Origin: Ophiothrix spiculata
Lineage: Eukaryota > Echinodermata > Ophiuroidea > Amphilepidida > Ophiotrichidae
Direction: 5' to 3' (one strand)
Assembly (NCBI GenBank): GCA_000969725.1
Contig: JXSR01S033481.1
Length of the DNA stretch: 42,596 bases
Part shown: positions 31,146 to 41,268 of the stretch, one piece after another
How positions within the stretch are numbered: the first letter of the stretch is position 1
Layout: each line of letters opens with the position of its first letter
Translations under genes and position numbers: made by a program
The notes under the pieces: model-generated
The model's database searches: none
Told to the model about the DNA's origin: nothing
What the model saw: the letters and a program-made list of their open reading frames with translations, nothing else

Positions 31146-32500
31146 TCAGAGGTGTTGGTGGTTTTTGGTCGCGAAACCTTTGTCGGCAAATCTGTAGGGG
31201 TCTACCAATTGTGATGGTAGAAAATGATGTTGATATTATTAGAAAAAATGTATAAAATCAGTTCATGAATTGAAATTTGAAGCACTTGTTCAGTTAAAAT
31301 TGAAAGAAAATATGAAAGAAAAGCATACAATCAAAAACAATTTTTTGCTTGTCAGTTTCAGTCAGTGGATCATAAATCTGTTGTCGGTTAAAACCAAAAA
31401 GGGTGCACCATAAATATTGAAAGTCTGGTTATGCCATTGAATAAGTTCAAGCCTGATAGATAACTTATAAATTAACAGTGCCTTTTCTTAATGAACTCTT
31501 TTAGCACAAAATTATGACACAAGTACACCATGACCCCAAATTTTACGAGATATGAAATTTGGGGTCATGGTGTACTTGTGTCTGATGCCCAATATCACTG
31601 ACAGCCACTTATGTTGTGTCATATGGGCGCACACCACTAAATAACTAGCAGTTGCAATCCGGCATTTCTAAAATCGGCAAAATTGACTGCCCTTCTAAAG
31701 ACAGGACTTCAAAACGTATGGAAGGGCAATATGTTTGGTCGATATTTTGTTCTTATTATAAAATTAGGTTTATTTAAAGATGCTCTGATGCCATTTTTTG
31801 ATCTCCAGATTAATTTGGTAAAATTTAAAGGGTTTTCCTTAATTTGCGCTTGATTCTGGAAATACAAAATTCGACTGTCGGGGATAGGGGGCGTTATACT
31901 TCAGTTTCCTGAAATTTTTGCCTTGAAGGTGTACTTTTATTATCATTTTGTGTCAGAAGAGATCATAATCATCTGAGAAAAGGCGGTGTTGAAGCAACCA
32001 GTTGCTTTATTATTGAGTTCTCGGGTGTTTTTAGAAAGCCATTTTGTACAGTAAGTCAATGGGAAGCTCTATTGTGGTGTGTCGCCATATTTACCTACAT
32101 GTTGGTGAAAACCTTAAATGTTACCAAAGCGCTCTAAAGATCACAGATGGCATCGGAGCAAGTTTAATTTAATCTAACACTATAATTAAAACAAAAATTG
32201 ACCAAACATGTTATATAATTCCATATTTTTGAGGGTTCTCATTTAGAAGGGTGGTATATTTTTCTTATTTTAGAAACATCAAATTACGAATGCCAGTTTA
32301 TTTAGTGTTGCGGTCTCTGCATAGGAGCTTACAATGGAATAATATGATGCCAACTAAATAGTTTTGACAAATTCAACAACTTCTGGGTGTTGTATTAACT
32401 TGAAATAAGTATTATTTTAAAAGGTGATATTATTTTTTAAAAGCTACAATGAAACAAAATTGACCAGAAAGCCATACTACTAGAGGATTGTGTGGATGGT
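31146..32500. other. Sequence present only in copy 1 of the duplication; contains a perfect hairpin
   Basis: Relative to 35,640-35,680 this 1.35-kb stretch looks inserted (or deleted in the other copy). I saw no terminal inverted repeats. Its main feature is the perfect 28-bp-arm palindrome at 31,516-31,582. No coding frame. Confidence 0.45.
31516..31582. repeat. Perfect inverted repeat, 28-bp arms, 11-base loop
   Basis: Left arm begins GACACAAGTACACCATGACC (31,516) and ends CCAAATTT (31,543). The right arm AAATTTGGGG..TTGTGTC (31,555-31,582) is its exact complement. The loop is TACGAGATATG. Exact pairing over 28 bp in sequence this old implies recent formation, gene-conversion-like repair, or selection. 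It may be a very small foldback element or a hairpin-RNA source. Confidence 0.95.
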
Positions 32501-32849
32501 TAAACTTCAGGTTTACAAGTGGCAAAGCTTAAAGAAGACCAACTAATACCAAGGTCTGACCGCAAGCTTTGAAACTTATGCATCATCATTATCATCATCA
32601 TTTGTCGGCTGTGCAGCAGTCAACCACAAGTTTGTTTGTCTTACAGTTTTTGTAGTCAATTGGGTTTTGCCAGGAATTGTTTTATTCTGGTTCTGGCAAC
32701 TCTAGGGAGACCAGCTCTGTTGAGCTAGCATAAATGAATATTTTTCCTTGTAAAACCAGTTCTTGTTTGGTAAGTCTAAAACCAAAATTTCAAGACTTAC
32801 TATCACTCCCTTTAAGTAGTACTCCTAGTACACACATGTGAGGAGAGAG

Positions 32850-33060
32850 GTAATTTCCCTAAAATATAACTGTCATACGTTTGGTCTGACCAGTTCCATT
32901 GATTGCAGCCCTGGGCATCTGATGTGAAGCTTTCGCACTTACTCAGTCGTGACAGTCTCTCTGCAATATTTATAGATGCTTTTTTGAAACCAAGTCTGTT
33001 CCAAAATTATGATTTTGATGTGGTTAAGCTTACAAGTAACTAACTTTTACCAAGGTCATA
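32850..33060. repeat. Three-copy block, copy 1
   Basis: GGTCTGACCAGTTCCATTGA, TTGCAGCC..GGCATC, AAGCTTTC, GACAGTCT and CTGCAATATTTATAGA match 36,140-36,255 and (first half) 37,035-37,096. Pre-insertion sequence around 32,865-32,890 (CTGTCATACGTTTGG) is uninterrupted, unlike the copy at 35,893-36,145. Confidence 0.7.
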
Positions 33061-33175
33061 CAGTTGGTACCTACTTAGCAAGACATCACATTCCATGCAG
33101 CATTGTACACTACCATTTATTAGTGATAGGGTCCAAAGTGCACGAATTATAAAAAAAAATTGTGATCATAGGAAG

Positions 33176-33400
33176 TTTGCCACTTTGATAAAAAAGAGAA
33201 GTATATTATATATGATGCCAGACAATTAAGATACAAACATCATACATCACATGTTGTCTGTGTACAGAGTTGAAATATTGATAGATTTTGCACCTGGAAT
33301 ATGATATGTCATGCTCTATGTCTAATGAGTTTTAGATTTATAATGATGACATGAAGGATGCAGCTTAACCAGTTGAGTACTAGCAATGGGTATGTTTAGG
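33176..33400. repeat. Duplicated block, partner at 34,253-34,460
   Basis: ATGCCAGACAATTAAGA, CATCATACATCACATGTTGT, TGTCTAATGAGTTTTAGA and GAGTACTAGCA recur in order at 34,285-34,455. The offset of about 1.07 kb indicates a local tandem duplication. A SINE follows directly here, after TAGCAATGGG, but not in the partner. Confidence 0.8.
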
Positions 33401-33610
33401 GACAAGTATGGCCTAGTGGTAAAAGTCCCCCACTCCTAATCACGGGGCTTTGAGAGTCATAGGTTCAAATCCAGTTGGCGGCATGTGTAGTGTCCTTGAG
33501 CTGATACTTAAATTCATGTACTCTTTTCAACCCAGATGTCAAATGAGTATCAGCATTCTGCAATGCAGGGATATTTTAAAAACTTGCAGAGGACGGGAAA
33601 TGTATAACAG
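33397..33610 (+). mobile_element. tRNA-derived SINE
   Basis: A tRNA-like head with A box TGGCCTAGTGG at 33,409-33,419 and B box GGTTCAAATCC at 33,462-33,472, followed by AGTTGGCGGCA. The boxes are intact and correctly spaced, so RNA polymerase III recognition is plausible. The body (GTGTCCTTGAGCTGATACTT ..) ends somewhere near 33,600; no A-rich tail is obvious. Compared with the tandem partner block at 34,253-34,460, which continues without it, this looks like an insertion after the duplication. Confidence 0.75.
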
Positions 33611-34252
33611 AATGAATGAATCTGAACCAGTCGCTTTGAAAGAAAGATGTGCACACATACAGACTGCTCCATTTTCATTTTTTGTTTTGAACGAAACACA
33701 TGGAAAGGGGAAAGTTCGATTTGTTTACGTTCGTCACGAATATAGTACAATACTACGATCATAACCGCTACGAACGATGGCTGCTAACTGATGTATGCTA
33801 CATCCGGGAAGTTGAGTCTGAATAAGAGATAAATCACCCGGATGTAAGGCCACTTGTGGGTGTTGTATGAAATACGTAACCTGACTTTCACGCAGTATAA
33901 CGCTGGAGGCATAGCATGACTACAGTTTTTCTGAACATCCCCTAAAGAGTGATTTTTTCTGAAGCCAAAATATGCCAAAATATAACCTTTTTCCCCTATT
34001 CACAGCCTTAATGGGGATTTTACCGTGACCCTTTTAACACTACGATTTGAAAAAGTACCCTTATTTCTTAAAAATGGCTGCTTTTGATATCCTAAACGGT
34101 GTCACCTGATTCACCCTTCTGTCCTAAAATACAACCCTAATTCACCTTGTCATGTTATGCTTGCAGCAGCATAGTCCAGAAATTATGCAAGAAGTATGAA
34201 AAAGTAGATATTGTGTGTGGCTCGTTAAGCTGTATTTGGTAATTATTATACC
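33611..34252. other. Unassigned; short hairpin at 33,799-33,846
   Basis: TACATCCGGG (33,799) and CCCGGATGTA (33,837-33,846) form a 10-bp-arm hairpin. A 104-codon plus-strand frame (33,450-33,764) starts in the SINE and is not supported. Confidence 0.4.
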
Positions 34253-34460
34253 TTTCTCACTTTGATGGCATAAAGATGTGTTTCGATGCCAGACAATTAA
34301 GAAAGGTTCATCATACATCACATGTTGTCAGTGTATAGTGGTGATATATAGATAGATTATGTGTCTAGAATATAATATGTCACGCTCAATGTCTAATGAG
34401 TTTTTTAGATTTATGATGACACGAAGACCTCAGAAAACAATTGAGTGCTAGCAGTGTTTA
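34253..34460. repeat. Duplicated block, partner at 33,176-33,400
   Basis: See 33,176-33,400. This copy lacks the SINE. Confidence 0.8.
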
Positions 34461-34584
34461 GGGCTTAGTAACACAAATTATGAAATTGAAGGAATAAGCA
34501 TCATCATATAAATGTATGTTAATGACAGAAGTAGTATAAGTTATTCATACCTTTGGGCTCTATATGGTGATGCCCTTATATATA

Positions 34585-34837
34585 TGTGTCGCGTTACATC
34601 AAAAGGTACAAGTTCTCGGCCAAGCAAATTTTGAGATACAGGCAAAAAAAGCTCATAAATTATAAAGAAAATAATAAGAAAATTGTCATCTTTATTCACC
34701 ATATCTTCAAAATTTAAACTTCAATTTTCACAAGCAAGGTATCATTTTAAAGCTTAATTTATTCTCTTTAAAGTAACACAGAAATCTCAATTTTGTCACA
34801 GGTAGACAACTTGTACCTTTTGATGTAACGCGTCACA
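34585..34837. mobile_element. 253-bp TA MITE (TGTGTCGCG family)
   Basis: TA at 34,583-34,584 and 34,838-34,839 flank ends TGTGTCGCGTTACATCAAAA and TTTTGATGTAACGCGTCACA; pairing extends through GGTACAAGTT. Inner phrases (GAGATACAGG, TCACAAGCAAGGTATCATTT) recur in the second copy at 37,628-37,865. No coding frame. Confidence 0.9.
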
Positions 34838-35184
34838 TATGCTTATACCTTCATTTGCATAAATTCTCACTTTAGCAGACTGTTTATTAAAGCTAACAGG
34901 CTCACAGAACATAGATTTAGAGATGGAAAGTCTCTGTTACACTACAATTTTTGATATATTTACAGATTAGATAATGAAGTTCAAAATCAACATTTTTGCA
35001 CATTCAACTTCATACACTGTAGCATCAGCCTAATGTCTTGGGGGAGTAAAAAGTCTATTTTAACATTTGAAATATTGTTAGGATTCTGAAATTAAAGACA
35101 GATTTGCAAGTCACTTACTAAAATTAAATATCAATTATTACACATATGAGTATGAACAGAGTATTTACTAAATCATTTAATCAG
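34838..35184. other. No recognised feature
   Basis: AT-rich spacer between a MITE and a duplicated block. Confidence 0.45.
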
Positions 35185-35640
35185 GGTAAAGACAAAAAAC
35201 TTACTAAGAAAGGCATCCTTTTGCACAACACAAACACACAGCACAAATGAGGGTATTTAATTGCAACTTTGTTTTGAAAAGAAGTGTCCAATTGGTGAAA
35301 TAACTATTTTTCCTGTATTTAATTAAATCCAAAACATCAGTGACCTACATCTGTAATCTTTGCCTGAAAGAAAATCTATCATAAAACAATTTTGCCCATT
35401 TTAGCCTGCAACAATATTTTGCTGTGTAAGCAGGTAAATTAATTACTTTAGAAACAAAGCGCTGACAGTGAATCTGACGCATTCAGACTGTAACAGTTTA
35501 ATATAGGACATGTGGATAACCTCGGAGAATACAGGTGCTATAGTCACGATTTATACTTTACAGTAGTGTTATGTCAGAATTACCAGTGTTTCAAAGTAGG
35601 TTGGCACTAAACCTGTTGAGAGAAATAAGTTCAGAATACA
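35185..35640. repeat. Segmental duplication of 30,640-31,145, copy 2
   Basis: See 30,640-31,145. The duplicated segment appears to continue, at lower similarity, through 36,290. Confidence 0.85.
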
Positions 35641-35859
35641 TTACTTCTAAGTCCAAGAAGTTAACTAATTAAATTTAACGAGGTCTGACCATGATTCTTC
35701 AAACATTGTAAGGCAGACTTGTAGACATACATAATGAATGAAATCCCTTCAGAATTATGCTTCATCACTTTGATTTTGCTATGGTTGGCCTGAAGCTGAC
35801 TTTGCCCAAGGTCTGACACACGTCGTCTGATCTTGTTACCTATTGCTCAGACTAGTAAA

Positions 35860-36290
35860 CACACAGAATGAATGCATTTCCCTGTAACATCTGACATTTG
35901 TTATGACAAACCCCAAAAAGGGTGACTTCGTGACAGAACGCTTTTTATGAAACTGATTAAAATAGGCAGCAAAAAATTAAGAAAATAATAAGAATTTCCA
36001 GCAGATTTTTCGTTGTAAAATTTGATCGCCTTGATCAATTTCAACAAGGTGTCAATTTAATGCTGTAACCTATGAAATGATCAAATCAAAATTGATATCA
36101 TCTGCAAAGTCCCCCCTTTTGGGGTGAGCCATCACATTTGTTAGGTGTAACCATTACCATTGATTGCTGCTTTAGGCATCGGATGCTAAGCTTTCACTCA
36201 TATTCACACTTACCCATGATATGACAGTCTGTCTGCAATATTTGCAGACGCCAAAACATTTTATCTTATTACAGCAAAGCTTACAGGGCC
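35860..36290. repeat. Three-copy block, copy 2 (interrupted by an element)
   Basis: AATGAATGCATTTCCCTGTA and ACATCTGACAT (to 35,897) and then CCATTGATTGCTG..GGCATC, TAAGCTTTCACTC, ATGACAGTCTGTCTGCAATA (36,157 on) match the continuous sequences at 32,850-33,060 and 36,980-37,096. The element at 35,904-36,131 separates the two halves. Confidence 0.75.
35904..36131. mobile_element. 228-bp element with a 10-bp target duplication
   Basis: TGACAAACCCCAAAAAGGGT at the left pairs with CCCCTTTTTGGGGTGAGCCA near the right end (gapped). The flanks carry the direct repeat ACATTTGTTA (35,894-35,903 and 36,133-36,142). Paralogous sites at 37,026 and about 32,866 are unoccupied. A 9-10 bp duplication fits Mutator-like elements better than mariner or hAT, but the family is not certain. 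Confidence 0.75.
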
Positions 36291-36293
36291 CTT

Positions 36294-36421
36294 TTTATAA
36301 AACATGCTAACTCTAATTTGCAACTATCTCATTGTCTACCTGTCAAATTTTGACAGGAATACAAAATACAAAAGGTTAGTTGCCAACTAGAATTAGCAGT
36401 GTTTTATGAATATGGGCCCAG
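36294..36421. mobile_element. 128-bp foldback MITE (CAGGGCCC ends)
   Basis: CAGGGCCCTTTTTATAAAAC at 36,294 pairs with GTTTTATGAATATGGGCCCA ending 36,420. Pairing continues inward (GCTAACTCTAATT against AACTAGAATTAGC) to a second small hairpin (CTGTCAAATTTTGACAG). Target duplication not evident; possibly hAT-like. Confidence 0.8.
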
Positions 36422-36979
36422 ACTACAAATTTTTACTTATGTCTGACACCGACCCGACTAGCAAACACACAAAACTGAATGCTTTCCCTTTAATATCTGA
36501 CTAATGTTTAAACAGCTTGTTCCTTCATATTGTATTTTTTGAAATTTTGCAGGCCAGAACTTTCAGCGTTTCATTTTATTTTTTATTTAAATATTTTCCA
36601 AGATTTTAGACCTTTATATACGTAAATCCAAGATTTTGTTGTCCAATATCACATACGTCTGTTTAAATTTTGGGTTTAAAGGTTGCTTCACTTTGGTAGT
36701 ATTTAGCGCATTGTTCGCTAGTGGATCACTGTGCATCAGGCTGCAATGACACATGTTTATTTACTTGAGAAGAAGTGTGCAACAAACAGATGAATAAACC
36801 TGATTATCATATTTCAATGAGAGTAAAACTACCATGCTTAATGTTATTTACATTTGTAATTTACACAAAAACACTAGATGTATATGGAAAATTTGACAAA
36901 TGTTTAAGAAGCTTTTGCTTTAAGCTAAGACCACCTTTTAAAAAGTCAAGGACTGACAAATTTCCTTTAAACCTTGTAG

Positions 36980-37096
36980 AAGACCAGTAAACACCCATAA
37001 TAAATGCATTCCCTTGAAACATCTGACATATGTGTGGTATGACCAGTGCCATTGATTGCCGCCCAAGGCATCCAATGTTAAGCTTTCACTCTTACT
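36980..37096. repeat. Three-copy block, copy 3 (unoccupied site)
   Basis: AATAAATGCATTCCCTTGAA, ACATCTGACATATGTG, ACCAGTGCCATTGATTGC and TTAAGCTTTCACTC read straight through the point where the copy at 35,904 is interrupted. Confidence 0.75.
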
Positions 37097-37201
37097 TGAA
37101 AGAGATCAATAATATTAACATCATATCAAAAAATGTGGTTTTTTTTTAACCTTTTTAACCATGTAACCCATTTTTGATCCACCTCATGAAATACCACCAT
37201 A

Positions 37202-37625
37202 TGTGACCGTCCAGCCCAAACCAGCAGTAAAGGCCAGCTCTTGTCATTTTCACCTTTTTTATTATTTGCAAAGACGATGCTATAAGGATTAAAATGACAC
37301 CTTAATGAACTTCACACGATTTCCAGAAGTCAAGTTATGGGCCATCAAAGGTTGTCAGGGAGTAAAATGTATAACTGAGATAAATGCGTTCAAAGATTAG
37401 TAAGCCCTATATTTTCTGTTGATTGTCTTAAGAATATGCCAATTTATTTCACATTTCCTATCATTTTATTGAAATGAAACTTTGCTGGTGTTTTGTAGTA
37501 AGCATTAAGATTGTGAATCTGTCAAAAAATCAATTTCGGCAAATTATGACCTTGACATGTATTTTCATCTCTAGCGCAAAATGAAGTTTCTGGCATTTAC
37601 TGCTCATACGGGCTGGAAGGTCACA
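37202..37625. mobile_element. 424-bp TA MITE (TGTGACCGTCC family)
   Basis: Ends TGTGACCGTCCAGCCCAAAC and CGGGCTGGAAGGTCACA (right end 37,625) pair with one extra mismatch in the first 20, continuing through CAGCAGTAAAGGCC against GGCATTTACTGCTC. TA lies at 37,200-37,201 and 37,626-37,627. Other members are at 25,366-25,785 and 26,246-27,340. No coding frame. Confidence 0.9.
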
Positions 37626-37627
37626 TA

Positions 37628-37865
37628 TGTGATGCATTATATCAAAAGGTTGTTGGTCGTACAAATTTGGAGATACAGGGTAATTTGAACTTGAAAATTA
37701 TAAACAAGAAATAAGAATATAATTGTTACTATTCATCATAACTTCAAAATCCAAACTTAATATTTCACAAGCAAGGTATCATTTGTAAGCTTATAAAATT
37801 CCCATTCAAATGACATGAAAATCTGAATTTTTTAATGTTCACAACTTTTAATGTAACGTTTCACA
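37628..37865. mobile_element. 238-bp MITE (TGTGTCGCG family, copy 2)
   Basis: Starts TGTGATGCATTATATCAAAA and ends AATGTAACGTTTCACA. Inner GAGATACAGG and TCACAAGCAAGGTATCATTT match 34,585-34,837. Its left TA (37,626-37,627) is also the right TA of the preceding element. The right-hand TA has changed to TC. Confidence 0.85.
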
Positions 37866-38287
37866 TCAAAACCCTCTCCTTACAACCCATACAAAAATTG
37901 GAAGCTAGGCATGATGGGAAGGTCCTGATATCTTCATTATTTTTAAGACCAAAATTATTAATTTCTACACTAATAAAATCCTAATTGGAAATCTTTATTA
38001 CTATGTTTATTGATCTGTTTACAAGTAAGGTCACAAAAGTAATTTCTTATTGGCATTGAATCTTGTTACCATTGTCCTTGTTTTTTTTTGTAAAATAATC
38101 AGATTTGTGTTTGTTATATTATTGCACATATTGATAAAAACAATATCAGGAATTTTCAATATATAGATGAAAAAATAAATTTAAGTGTCTCCTACTGAAA
38201 GTAGGAAAATAGTATTGCTTTTCAAAGCAAAATGTTAATCAATTGTTGCTGAACTAGTTATCTTGTTGATATTATTTGAAACATTAT
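37866..38287. other. No recognised feature
   Basis: AT-rich spacer with short T runs. Confidence 0.45.
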
Positions 38288-38394
38288 GGTTCCCCTAAAA
38301 TCCAGACTGCAGACCACAGACCAAAAGCCAGACTGCAGATCAGTCTGTTTAAGCTAACTGAAATCATAGACCAGTCTGTTACTACAGTGTGTCC

Positions 38395-39426
38395 CAGAAT
38401 GAAGTTATCAAGATTTCAACGCTACACAATTCAAAAACCACTGAAACTTAGTGACAATCATGCCCAATGTCTTGACTTACTGTGGTGCAAAAATGAAGAA
38501 AATCCATGCATTAGTTTTCTAGAAATGAGCATTTAAAGCTCCATAGGGGTTTGGACACTTTTCCCAGTTCTGGAAAGTTGTATATAAAAATTCCACAGAG
38601 ATTTGCAGCATAACCATGCAAAAGAGAACGCCATCTTTACAGACAGTCGTGATAATATTTGTCCAATTATAAGTGTCTTTTGTTTTCAAGATTATAATTA
38701 ACCTAAATCTGGTTCTTTTTCATATGTAAAATCATTTAAAATGTTTTATAAGTTAATCGTTTAGGAAAATCATTCAGTGGGCCATTTGAAAATACGCTAA
38801 AGGGCTGTTTAACTGGTAGCAGTGGTTGTAGGAATAAGGTCATTCAAAGCAAATATAACACCTCATTAGTCAATGTAGAAAAGAGTATCATGATTGACCA
38901 ATACCTGGAAAGTGCAGATATCATTGAAATAATGGAAAGATTTATTTAACATTTCCAAGAGCCAGGTATTCCCATTGCATAAGTAGTCCATCTTTAAAAT
39001 GTCAGAAAATAAGAAGCTTATGGTATCAGATATGAAAGAAGGAATTGAATAAAAGAAGCGTGTGGACGCCAAGGTAGAAGCCGACTTATAACATTCTGCT
39101 GAACCTTTATTAAGGCAACATCAAGGAGAGGCAACATGCGAAACAAAACAGAAAAGTTGGGTAAAGATGACAGCCTAGCTTATATACTTCCGCTGCAAAT
39201 TACCACTGGATTTTTACAACCTCTCCAAACTGGGAAAAGTGTCTAAACCCCTATGGAGCTTCAAATGCTCACTCCTAGATAATTAATACATGGGTTTTCT
39301 TTATTTTTGCACCAAAGCAAGAAAAGACATCAAGCATGATAGTCAGCAACTTTTAGTGTCTGGGATATTTTAGTTTTTGAATTATGAGGCATTGAAATCT
39401 TGATAACTTCATTCTGGGACACACTG
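38395..39426. mobile_element. Inner element: TA transposon with ~250-bp terminal inverted repeats
   Basis: TA at 38,393-38,394 and 39,427-39,428. Ends CAGTGTGTCCCAGAATGAAG and CTTCATTCTGGGACACACTG pair exactly for at least 30 bp. Similarity continues with gaps through TCCATAGGGGTTT (38,540; inverted at 39,246) to CATCTTTAC (38,632; GTAAAGATG 39,161). The arms are therefore about 245-265 bp and the unique centre about 520 bp. No transposase frame. The GTGTGTCCCAGAATGAAGTT end is mariner-like. Confidence 0.88.
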
Positions 39427-39715
39427 TATACAAAACAGACCAGAAAAACAAAGCGTTTACAACTTGATATTTTCAACAGCTGAAGTGAATGTCAAGACAA
39501 GTTCAAGTAAGTAAAATCAACATCCTTTTTAAATAAACAATCGATCATATTAAAAAGTCAAGAAGTATTTAAAACAAGTTATGCACCTTTAATTTCCTGT
39601 AGTTAGTGATTATGCCTCTTCAGATTGTGAAGAAGACAAGAATAAGAGATAACAGGCCAAGGACAAAAAATATAGGCGTCATTAAGTACAAGATTCTGAA
39701 AAAATAGGGTATTAG

Positions 39716-39732
39716 GTGTACAGGGTGCAAAA
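39716..39732. mobile_element. Mariner-like end motif
   Basis: TGTACAGGGTGCAAAAAAGG has the TACAGGGTGNNNCAAAA form seen at mariner ends. It stands alone within the right part of the outer nested element. Confidence 0.35.
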
Positions 39733-39882
39733 AAGGTAATTGAGGGTCAGCTTAGTGATAAAAAGGGGGTCTTTTGGTCTACAGTCGATATTCAATAACA
39801 TACTGTTAAAACAGACTGGTCTGTGGTCTGTCTTCAGACCGGTGTGTGGTCTGTTGTCGGTGGTCTGTCTAATAGGGGAACC

Positions 39883-40390
39883 AGAAAAATTATCATTTTG
39901 TCTCCAGTATTGCAGTTGTAATTAATCAACATTCTTTCATTTTAATTTTCAATATAGGATTCTAAAGGCCATTGTACTTTCAGGTAATGAAAACACAAGG
40001 CAAAACATAAAGTAACAGATATGTTGACTATTTCACTGCAATTTCTTACTATTGAAATAAATGATGGATAAATAAAATATGAATAGGATAATTACTAAAT
40101 ATAATTGAAACAATATGTTTCTTATAAATGCACATGTAAAACTCACGATAAAAAGATGGGTTGTTACATCTTATTGCAATAATCTGCTAAAATAAACTGA
40201 TACAATAGCACCTTTAAAGCTTTATTACTAAGAATACTAACAAAAACACAATATTCTTTAAAGCTGTACTCAATTTAATTTCACAAATATGCAATATACA
40301 TTGTAAATTAATATATTGCAATGTGTTTAAAAGCTTTAACTTTAAACATTAACGCTTAATGCTACAAATATGCTATATTGTAAATTAATA
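39883..40390. other. Unassigned AT-rich spacer with a short tandem duplication
   Basis: ACAAATATGC followed by TATATTGTAAATTAATATAT-like sequence occurs at 40,283 and 40,364. Otherwise no feature. Confidence 0.5.
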
Positions 40391-40610
40391 TATGGTCTCA
40401 TTTTTTAAGTTTGGACCCAATAAAACGTGGTTTTGTTACATTTCAATCTAATATATATGTTCTTTTTCAATATATTTTTACTATGGGAACCAAAATAGCC
40501 TTGTTTGGGAGCTCAATTGAAAGCTAGATTAATGGTCTTTCATTCCCAGAAGAATAAAAAAATTAATAATTTAATCAGTAATTGCTACGGTTCGACAAAC
40601 ATAATTAGCC

Positions 40611-40900
40611 AGGGGTGGTGGAGGAGGAGGAGGAGGAGGAATTGTATCAAAGAGGAGGTGGAGGAGGAGGATTTAAGGGCAAAGAAGTGGTAAAAGAGGA
40701 CGTTTTAGTTCATGATAGAGGGGATGGTAATGAGGTCTTGGGGTGTGGGGTAGAAAGTTGAAATGAATTATATTAATTGTTAAAAAGGGGAGGGTTTTGT
40801 TTAAAAAGAGGAGTCGGCAGAGAAGGATAATTTGTTACAAAATAAGAGGCCAGAATTCAAGTTTTGTTAAAAGAGGACAGGGTAAAACTGTAAGAGATGT
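40611..40900. repeat. Purine-rich (GGA)n tract
   Basis: GGTGGAGGAGGAGGAGGAGG at 40,616 and a second run at 40,652-40,670 are followed by G- and A-rich sequence to about 40,900. Such strand-asymmetric tracts can form triplex or G-quadruplex structures. A 62-codon frame over it (RRRRRR) is low complexity. Confidence 0.75.
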
Positions 40901-41268
40901 CTAACTTCAGTTCTGGGTAGAAGCCGGGAAATGCGAAAACATGTTTGGTCGAGTGTGAAATTGAGTATTAATCATACATCAATACTAATTAATTATACTG
41001 TCTTATCAAGGCAAAAGGAAATGTTGCTCAATATTCAATATTGATTGTTTTGATGGCAAATAAAATTATTGTTGTAGGGAAATTATTATACTTTCTTTGA
41101 CCTTAGGGAGGGGAGCATGGACTGTATTGAGTATTTCTTTGTACCAATCAAGTTTAATGATCAGTCATTAGGCCTATTAGTCATGGGTGTGGCATTTAGA
41201 AGAAGCTTAGCAATTTGGTCACGCAATAACATGAGAGTCATACAGCAGGCCTCTGCTACCTTGTACAG

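Larger units (their letters stand above)
38288..39882. mobile_element. Outer element of a nested pair (GGTTCCCCTA ends)
   Basis: GGTTCCCCTA at 38,288 pairs with TAGGGGAACC ending 39,882. Next to each end are short repeats of GTCTG/CAGAC-type (CAGACTGCAGACCACAGACC at the left; GGTCTGTGGTCTGTC and GGTGGTCTGTC at the right) that also pair in inverted orientation. Without the inner insertion (38,395-39,426) it would be about 560 bp. Frames crossing it have no recognisable protein. Confidence 0.75.

Noticed and set aside
33397..33480. A genuine tRNA gene
   Set aside because: A and B boxes are good, but the acceptor stem does not pair convincingly and a SINE-like body follows, so it is called a SINE.
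38276..38536. 86-codon frame
   Set aside because: It crosses the junction of two nested transposons, so it cannot be an ancestral coding exon.
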